From positions 1-9,920 of the forward strand of contig JAKALX010000108.1 in the NCBI GenBank assembly GCA_021823905.1: DNA of 9,920 bases. The letters run 5' to 3'. This DNA is from Chloroflexota bacterium (lineage in GTDB: Bacteria; Chloroflexota; Dehalococcoidia; Tepidiformales; Tepidiformaceae). Numbering within the stretch: position 1 is the stretch's first letter; every line of letters begins with the position of its first letter. The notes beneath the pieces are model-generated. The model searched no databases, was not told the origin of the DNA, and was given only the letters and a program-made list of their open reading frames with translations. Shown here piece after piece: positions 5,840 to 9,920 of this stretch. The position numbers were made by a program, and so were the translations under genes.

Positions 5840-7987
5840 CTACGCGCCAGCGGCGGAGGCGTCTTCCCAGCCCGCGACGGACGGCGGAACGGCGCGCCAG
5901 GAGCGAGCGCTGTCCGGCAAGGCGCCGCGATCGAGGAGTTCGCGAACCGCTCCAAGGAGGGCAGCGCGGGTGAAGGGCTTGGGCAGGAAGGCCGTGCCAT
6001 CGCGGAGGAGGCCGGTATCGAGGACTGCCTGGTCGGCATAGCCGGAGACGAAGAGCACCGGCACCGGACCGATGAGGGCGCCGAGGCGCTCGACCAGGGT
6101 TACGCCGTTCATTTCGGGCATGATGATGTCGGTGAGGATGAGGTTGATCCGGCCGTTGTGGGCGCCGGCGAGACGCAACGCTTCGTGTGGGGTGGCAGCG
6201 GGGAGGACGGTGTAGCCGTGCTCCCGGAGGACGCGGCCGGTGAGTTCGCGGACCTCTGCCTGGTCCTCCGCGAGAAGAATGGTCTCGGCGCCACGGGCGG
6301 CGACGGCTAACTCGGTTTGAGCGGAGGGGGCGATGGCCTCGATCGAGCGAGGCAGGTAGACGGTGAAGCTGGCGCCGTGGCCGGGGGTGCTGGAGGCGAC
6401 GATGTGTCCGCCTGCCTGTTGAATGACGCCATAGCAGGTGGCGAGGCCAAGGCCCGTTCCCTTGCCGCTTTCCTTGGTGGTGAAGAACGGCTCGAAGAGG
6501 TGTTCGCGGACGAACTCACTGAAGCCGCGGCCCGTATCCGACACAGACAGCACGACGTACTCACCTGGGGCCATGTCGTGGTGGCAAGGGTGATCGCCGC
6601 CGAGGGTGACCGCGTCGGTTTCGATGGTTAGCGTGCCGCCGCCGGGCATGGCGTCGCGGGCGTTGACGGCGAGATTGACCAGCACCTGTTCGAACTGGCC
6701 GGGATCGACCTTGACGGCGGCTGCTCCGGCCTGACGATCGAAGATGAGGCGGACATCCTCGCCAATCAGGCGGCGAAGGAGCTTCTCCATGCCGGCAAGA
6801 AGTTCATCGAGGTTGACGACGCGTGGCTCGACGGCCTGCCGGCGGGCGAAGACAAGCAATTGGCGGGTGAGCTCGGAGGCGCGGCGGGCGGCGTTGAGGC
6901 ACTCCGCGAGATCGCTCCTGGCCTGGCTGTCGGGTTCGAGATTGAGCGAGGCGAGCTCACCGTAGCCGATGATAGCGCTCAGCAGGTTGTTGAAGTCATG
7001 GGCGATTCCGCCCGCGAGGCGGCCGATGCTTTCGAGCTTCTGGGCCTGGAGGAGCGCCGTCTCGCTGGCCAGGAGCGCCTCCTGGGCTTTGCGGCGCTCC
7101 TGGATTTCGGCTTCAAGCTCGCTGTTGAAGCGGACGAGCCGCGCGTTCGCGAGTTCAAGCTCGGTTGTCTTCGTCTCCAGGTCTTTCGCGAGGTAGGCCT
7201 GGATCTCTTCGGACCGCTCCGTGAGGCTGTCGCGGAGTGTGTTCACGGCAGCGCCCATGTCGCTGAGCTCACGAAGGAACGGCGCGGGCGCGCGGTGGGT
7301 GGTCGAGCCGCCGGCCATCGCGCGGGCCGCGTGGCTGACCTGCTGCAATGGACGGGCGATGAGATAGCGGCCGGCGACTCCCAGGCCGAGGATAACGACG
7401 GCCCAGCCGGCGGCGACTATCAGGACGGCCGCCAGCATTCGGTCGCTGTCGCGGGCGATCGTTTGCTTGGCCGCGAACATGCGCTGGCGTTCATCGCGGA
7501 TCGCGGCGTTGACCAGGCCGGTCAGCGTTGCGACGCGGCTCGAGACCGGCGCCTCGGCAGTTGCCCCTGGATCGCCGGTGCTGGCTCTACCCTGCTCCCA
7601 TGCCACGCTGAGCGCCTGGTTGACGTCCACGATTGCGCTGGCGATGGCCGCCACTTCGTTGGCTTCGAACGAATCGCCGGGCTCGACACTGATGAGGAGG
7701 CTGGAAACGCTCTTCGACAGTTGTTGTTGAACCTGGTCGAGCTGCACATCGAAGTCCGCGGCGTTCGCGTGTGTCAATTCGGCGAGGAGATGCGCCTCGG
7801 CGGCGACCTCGAACTGGATATCGTCGAGGTTCTCAAGGCGCTCGGCATGGAGCCGGTCTTGCGAGGTGGCATCGCTCACGTGGCGTTGGTTCCAGTACCA
7901 GACGGCGGAGAAAGCGGCGAACGCGAGGAGCGTGGCGACAACGCCAACGACGACGGCGTCCATGATCGACGGCCGGCGGCGGGTCAC
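5840..7987 (-). CDS. Membrane-bound hybrid sensor histidine kinase with C-terminal receiver domain
   Basis: The 715-aa protein starts at GTG 7987. That start puts Arg-rich MTRRRPS before the first membrane helix, as the positive-inside rule expects; ATG 7963 is the alternative. Membrane segment 1 spans about 10-31. A helical extracytoplasmic sensor (about 33-183) is not a family I recognise. Membrane segment 2 spans about 184-206, followed by HAMP and a coiled coil (about 207-320). The HisKA H-box LAGGIAHDFNNLL carries the phospho-acceptor H330. The ATPase domain has an N-box (NLAVNARDAM), a G1 box (VSDTGRGF), an F-box (FEPFFTTK) and a G2 box (GKGTGLGLA). The receiver domain (about 575-690) has an acidic AEDQ, phospho-acceptor D620 in LTDIIMPEM, and LPKPF lysine. 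The receiver has no output domain, so it may relay phosphate or quench the kinase. No separate response regulator is adjacent. The selenocysteine oxidoreductase starts 91 nt downstream on the same strand. Confidence 0.92.
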   Translation of the reverse strand: MTRRRPSIMDAVVVGVVATLLAFAAFSAVWYWNQRHVSDATSQDRLHAERLENLDDIQFEVAAEAHLLAELTHANAADFDVQLDQVQQQLSKSVSSLLISVEPGDSFEANEVAAIASAIVDVNQALSVAWEQGRASTGDPGATAEAPVSSRVATLTGLVNAAIRDERQRMFAAKQTIARDSDRMLAAVLIVAAGWAVVILGLGVAGRYLIARPLQQVSHAARAMAGGSTTHRAPAPFLRELSDMGAAVNTLRDSLTERSEEIQAYLAKDLETKTTELELANARLVRFNSELEAEIQERRKAQEALLASETALLQAQKLESIGRLAGGIAHDFNNLLSAIIGYGELASLNLEPDSQARSDLAECLNAARRASELTRQLLVFARRQAVEPRVVNLDELLAGMEKLLRRLIGEDVRLIFDRQAGAAAVKVDPGQFEQVLVNLAVNARDAMPGGGTLTIETDAVTLGGDHPCHHDMAPGEYVVLSVSDTGRGFSEFVREHLFEPFFTTKESGKGTGLGLATCYGVIQQAGGHIVASSTPGHGASFTVYLPRSIEAIAPSAQTELAVAARGAETILLAEDQAEVRELTGRVLREHGYTVLPAATPHEALRLAGAHNGRINLILTDIIMPEMNGVTLVERLGALIGPVPVLFVSGYADQAVLDTGLLRDGTAFLPKPFTRAALLGAVRELLDRGALPDSARSWRAVPPSVAGWEDASAAGA

Positions 7988-8244
7988 GACGCGCGGCCAA
8001 TGGCCACGAAGAAGCGATCAGCCACCCTGCGAGCGCGCACTGGCATCTGGAAGCCCCTCAAAGTGGTGCTCCCGCGGGGCCCTGGCGCTCTCCGATGGAG
8101 CCCTCGCGGTCATCCTCTCAAGGCTTACGGCTGGTTGTTGAGCGAACAAGAATCACCATGGTCCCATTCTCAGGGTCGAATGGCCCTCACGTTTTGAGTG
8201 AGCGGACTGCCAGCGATACCAGGGCCGAAGTGGGCGGTGTGTTC

Positions 8245-8253
8245 TGTTACAAT
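8245..8253 (+). promoter_or_regulatory. Extended -10 element (TGtTACAAT) upstream of the truncated tRNA-Gly
   Basis: TG at 8245-8246, one base, then TACAAT at 8248-8253 form a good extended -10. It sits 38 nt before the tRNA 5' end. No convincing -35 is seen 16-18 bp upstream. It is probably the original tRNA promoter, still intact although the tRNA is broken. The rest of the 7988-8244 gap shows no gene I can support; it should hold the kinase promoter on the minus strand, but I found no strong pair there. Confidence 0.45.
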
Positions 8254-8291
8254 GGCGGACGCCGCGTGGCGGCGAGCGGAGTAGCCGGCAA

Positions 8292-8328
8292 GCGGGAGTA
8301 GCTCAGTGGTAGAGCGCCTGCCTTCCAA
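8292..8328 (+). pseudogene. Truncated tRNA-Gly(TCC): 5' half only
   Basis: The 37 bases read as a normal bacterial tRNA-Gly: 5' acceptor strand GCGGGAG, D-arm with GCTCAGTGGTAGAGC, 5' anticodon stem CCTGC, and complete anticodon loop CTTCCAA. The anticodon TCC is at 8324-8326. The match stops exactly at the last loop base. No GCAGG stem, variable loop, GGTTCGAATCC T-arm or CTCCCGC acceptor strand follows. A 15-bp perfect palindrome starts at the next base. The gene cannot make a tRNA. The break point is a favoured integrase target, which suggests a recombination boundary; a rearrangement or an assembly join are alternatives. Confidence 0.85.
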
Positions 8329-8343
8329 CTAGCGAATCGCTAG
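8329..8343. repeat. Perfect palindrome CTAGCG-AAT-CGCTAG at the tRNA break
   Basis: Six-base arms flank a 3-base AAT centre. The palindrome abuts the last base of the tRNA-Gly anticodon loop. Symmetrical sequences of this size around a tRNA anticodon loop are typical of tyrosine recombinase core sites, so this could be a scarred attachment site. No integrase gene is present in the window to support that. Confidence 0.6.
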
Positions 8344-8425
8344 CGCAGTAGGGTCACATTCGTCCAATCTGGCTTGGCGCGAACGAAAACTGTCCAGTTA
8401 TCCGTTGTAATTTGGGAGCGCCGAG

Positions 8426-8565
8426 ACACCGTCTCTTCGCGTGTGGGGACGACACTTGTCGATTTAGCTCATCATTCTTGACTCACGCTTGACTCACGGT
8501 TCACCCCCACGCGTGTGGGGACGACTCGATCGCCATCTTCGCCGCGTGCGCCATGCGCGGTTCAC
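8426..8565 (-). CRISPR. Decayed type I-E-like CRISPR remnant: one full repeat, two damaged repeats, two spacers
   Basis: The complete 28-nt repeat is at 8498-8525. On the minus strand it begins GTCGTCCCCACACGCG and ends GGGGGTGAACC, with the inner palindrome of type I-E repeats. The copy at 8426-8453 matches over 16 nt (8438-8453) but is degenerate over the other 12. The third copy at 8559-8565 keeps only GGTTCAC. The spacer between the full and third repeat is 33 nt (8526-8558), giving the 61-bp period usual for type I-E. The other spacer (8454-8497) is 44 nt because of an 11-bp duplication. In the usual repeat orientation, the degenerate copy is the leader-distal one with its 3' half decayed, the normal place for a degenerate terminal repeat. 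No cas genes are in the window. The array is likely dead. Confidence 0.7.
8477..8498. repeat. 11-bp tandem duplication (CTTGACTCACG x2) inside a CRISPR spacer
   Basis: CTTGACTCACG occurs perfectly at 8477-8487 and again at 8488-8498. The second copy ends on the first base of the full CRISPR repeat. Removing one copy shortens the spacer from 44 to 33 nt and the repeat-to-repeat distance from 72 to 61 bp, identical to the neighbouring unit. Confidence 0.85.
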
Positions 8566-8595
8566 ACCTGTCGATTTCGATCTAATAGTTGACCA

Positions 8596-8767
8596 TCCCT
8601 TGGGCGTGAAGATGTTAGCGGGTAGCTTGAGCTGCCGGCCGACCCCTACGAATTGTCGCGCGAGGCCGGAGGAGATCCACGTCATCGTGGCGGGCGGCCC
8701 GGGGAAGCACTCCTGCTGGATGCCCACCTTCGGCGCCATGACGCGGCCGGTCACCATCAGGATTTGA
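8596..8767 (+). pseudogene. Frameshifted C-terminal remnant of an unidentified protein
   Basis: The frame ending at TGA 8765-8767 has a protein-like tail, RPEEIHVIVAGGPGKHS, then CWMPTFGAMTRPVTIRI. Upstream of about 8664 this frame turns to low-quality sequence. The neighbouring + frame instead reads LELPADPYELSREAGG, which would join naturally to RPEEIHV. This suggests one indel near 8660-8675 in a decayed gene whose front is gone. I do not recognise the family with confidence. No start or ribosome site is visible, and the remnant lies next to the broken CRISPR and tRNA, so it is probably debris from the same rearrangement. Confidence 0.35.
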
Positions 8768-9068
8768 GCACCACGAGACGCCGACGGCGCAGATGCCCAC
8801 GATCATGCATCCGCCGAATTCCCCCCGGTCGCGCGTAGCCACGCTACCGTACCGGAAGTGCCGGTGGTAACTGTACCAGCCGCCAACCGGCACGCCTTCG
8901 TTGTTGGGGCTCGCTGTCGCCTGCCCCGCCGTACCCGGACTGTCGGCCATTTCGTGACGGGAGCCAGGGTAGAAAGGGAATGACAGGTTCGGTCGGCCCC
9001 GGGGCGCTACCGGCGTCACGCGAGACCACGGAGAGCCTTCACCTCGCCCCGGTATCAGGATCGACCGG
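8768..9068. other. Intergenic stretch with no supported gene
   Basis: No reading frame on either strand looks like a real protein. A minus-strand frame is open across it (reading GGWYSYHRHFRYG and similar), but it has no ribosome site, runs through the remnant at 8596-8767 in antisense, and ends in Arg/Pro-rich shadow sequence. No strong terminator hairpin with a T-run was seen after the aldo/keto reductase stop at 9069. Confidence 0.4.
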
Positions 9069-9896
9069 TCAGTACAGCCGGGCGGCCTCCTGTTCGAGCG
9101 CTCGCCGCTCCGCCTCGCCCATCGGCTCGTACGACGAAGCCGTCGCCACATTTTCTTCCACCCTCGATGGGTGGCGGGCACCGGGGATCGCGACGGAGAC
9201 GCCCGGGTGCGATAGCACGTAGCGGAGCAGGTTCGCGGGCGTGACGATGCCGGCCGAGCCGGCCTCCACCCGCCCGCGGATCACGCTCGTGCGACCCGAG
9301 CCGCCTATCGGCCGCATGGCGATGATGCCGACGTCGTGCTCCGCGGCGAGGTCGATCAGCGCCGGGCTCTGGGGGAAGAACGCGGAGTACTCGACCATCA
9401 CGGTGTCGAACTCGCCGGACACGATCGCTCTCTCGATGACCTCGAAGCTGTGGGACGAGAGCCCCACGTGGCCGACCAGGCCGCGGTACTGCGCGACCCT
9501 GAGGCCGGCGAGCGCGCCGTCTTCCCTCATCACTTGCTCCCAGGCCTCCGGCGTGGTCACGTCGTGGAGCTGATAGAGGTCTATTCTCTGCAGTCCGAGG
9601 ACGCTCAGGGAGCGGTCGACGTCACGCTGGACGCCATTGGCGGTCCTGGCGAAGCTCTTCGTCGCCACGCGTACGGCGCCCTGGCCGTGGGCGCGGAAGT
9701 GCTGCCCGAGGAGGAACTCGCTGCCGGCGTACTCCCGGGCTGTGTCGATGAACGTGATGCCCAGCTCGACCGCCTTCGCCACGGTTGCGGCGGCCTCCAT
9801 CGACATCGGCGTGTCCATCGCTCCGAGCCCGAGCTCGGTGACCATGAGCTCGGTTCGGCCAAGGCGGCATTGCTTCGGTCCGGGCATGCCGTCCAT
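9069..9896 (-). CDS. Aldo/keto reductase
   Basis: The frame gives 275 aa from ATG 9896. ATG 9887 gives MPGPKQCRLGRTEL and is equally plausible; TTG 9917 is less likely, and upstream sequence is outside the window. The (beta/alpha)8 family signature is clear. It begins with CRLGRTELMVTELGLGAM. The catalytic tetrad is present: Asp and Tyr in FIDTAREYAGSE, Lys in VATKSF, and His in IDLYQLHDV. A cofactor loop near the end (VSVAIPGARHPSRVEENV) fits NADP(H) binding. Members reduce carbonyls or oxidise alcohols with NADP(H). At about 275 residues it is near the short end of the family, but the barrel and C-terminal helices look complete. It is a cytoplasmic enzyme with no signal sequence. It stands apart from the kinase cluster, beyond the damaged tRNA/CRISPR region. 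The substrate is unknown. Confidence 0.9.
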   Translation of the reverse strand: MDGMPGPKQCRLGRTELMVTELGLGAMDTPMSMEAAATVAKAVELGITFIDTAREYAGSEFLLGQHFRAHGQGAVRVATKSFARTANGVQRDVDRSLSVLGLQRIDLYQLHDVTTPEAWEQVMREDGALAGLRVAQYRGLVGHVGLSSHSFEVIERAIVSGEFDTVMVEYSAFFPQSPALIDLAAEHDVGIIAMRPIGGSGRTSVIRGRVEAGSAGIVTPANLLRYVLSHPGVSVAIPGARHPSRVEENVATASSYEPMGEAERRALEQEAARLY

Positions 9897-9920
9897 AGTG
9901 ACTGCTGCGAGGGGCAAGCG

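Noticed and set aside
6860..8197. 445-codon + strand frame opposite the histidine kinase
   Set aside because: Antisense to the kinase, whose catalytic boxes are all present. The product is a compositional shadow.
8292..8400. tRNA-Gly with an intron in the anticodon loop, the palindrome being the intron and GCAG at 8345-8348 the resumed stem
   Set aside because: The stem would pair only 4 of 5 bases, and no T-arm or complementary acceptor strand follows.
8423..8435. Small inverted repeat GAGAC-ACC-GTCTC as a terminator or operator
   Set aside because: Only 5-bp arms, no T-run, and it overlaps the degenerate part of the CRISPR repeat; most likely chance.
8615..9181. 188-codon minus-strand frame between the remnant and the aldo/keto reductase
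   Set aside because: It overlaps the aldo/keto reductase end, has no ribosome site or known motif, and its C-terminal part is Arg/Pro-rich antisense of the remnant.

Overview
The window looks like a stretch of chromosome from a high-GC bacterium. Genes are densely packed, GTG starts are common, and several genes seem to be translated from leaderless transcripts. Chloroflexota (Dehalococcoidia-like) or an actinobacterium-like lineage would fit, but nothing here fixes the taxonomy. UGA is the ordinary stop codon of most genes, so the standard code applies.

Layout. (1) Positions 1-2719, + strand: the 3' end of a FAD-dependent oxidoreductase, then a nuoE-nuoF pair (ATGA overlap) coding for a two-subunit NADH-oxidising module with no nuoG. 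NuoF has an altered set of Fe-S ligands. (2) Positions 2727-4315, + strand: an Mrr-type restriction endonuclease and a small nucleotidyltransferase. Each has a -10-like hexamer 5-6 nt before a GTG start, the pattern of leaderless mRNAs. (3) Positions 4335-7987, - strand, read from high to low coordinates: a membrane hybrid histidine kinase, a FrnE/DsbA-family thiol oxidoreductase, and an endonuclease/exonuclease/phosphatase-family hydrolase. (4) Positions 8245-9068: a damaged, mostly non-coding stretch. It holds a tRNA-Gly cut off in its anticodon loop, a perfect palindrome at the break, a decayed type I-E-like CRISPR remnant of two spacers, and the frameshifted tail of a lost gene. (5) Positions 9069-9896, - strand: an aldo/keto reductase.

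The main result is at 5113-5748. A simple ORF call starts this gene at 5676 and loses the active site. Read from the ATG at 5748, the frame is intact except for one in-frame UGA at 5704-5706. That UGA sits exactly where the first cysteine of the CPWC active site should be (reading YV-UGA-PWCY). A strong 7-bp hairpin with a G-first apical loop begins 15 nt downstream and has the geometry of a bacterial SECIS. I read this as a selenocysteine-containing (UPWC) FrnE/DsbA-like oxidoreductase that standard annotation would truncate.

Other points: NuoF has lost exactly the four ligands of one ferredoxin cluster while keeping all four of the other. The CRISPR relic falls back into a 61-bp repeat period once an 11-bp tandem duplication in one spacer is removed.
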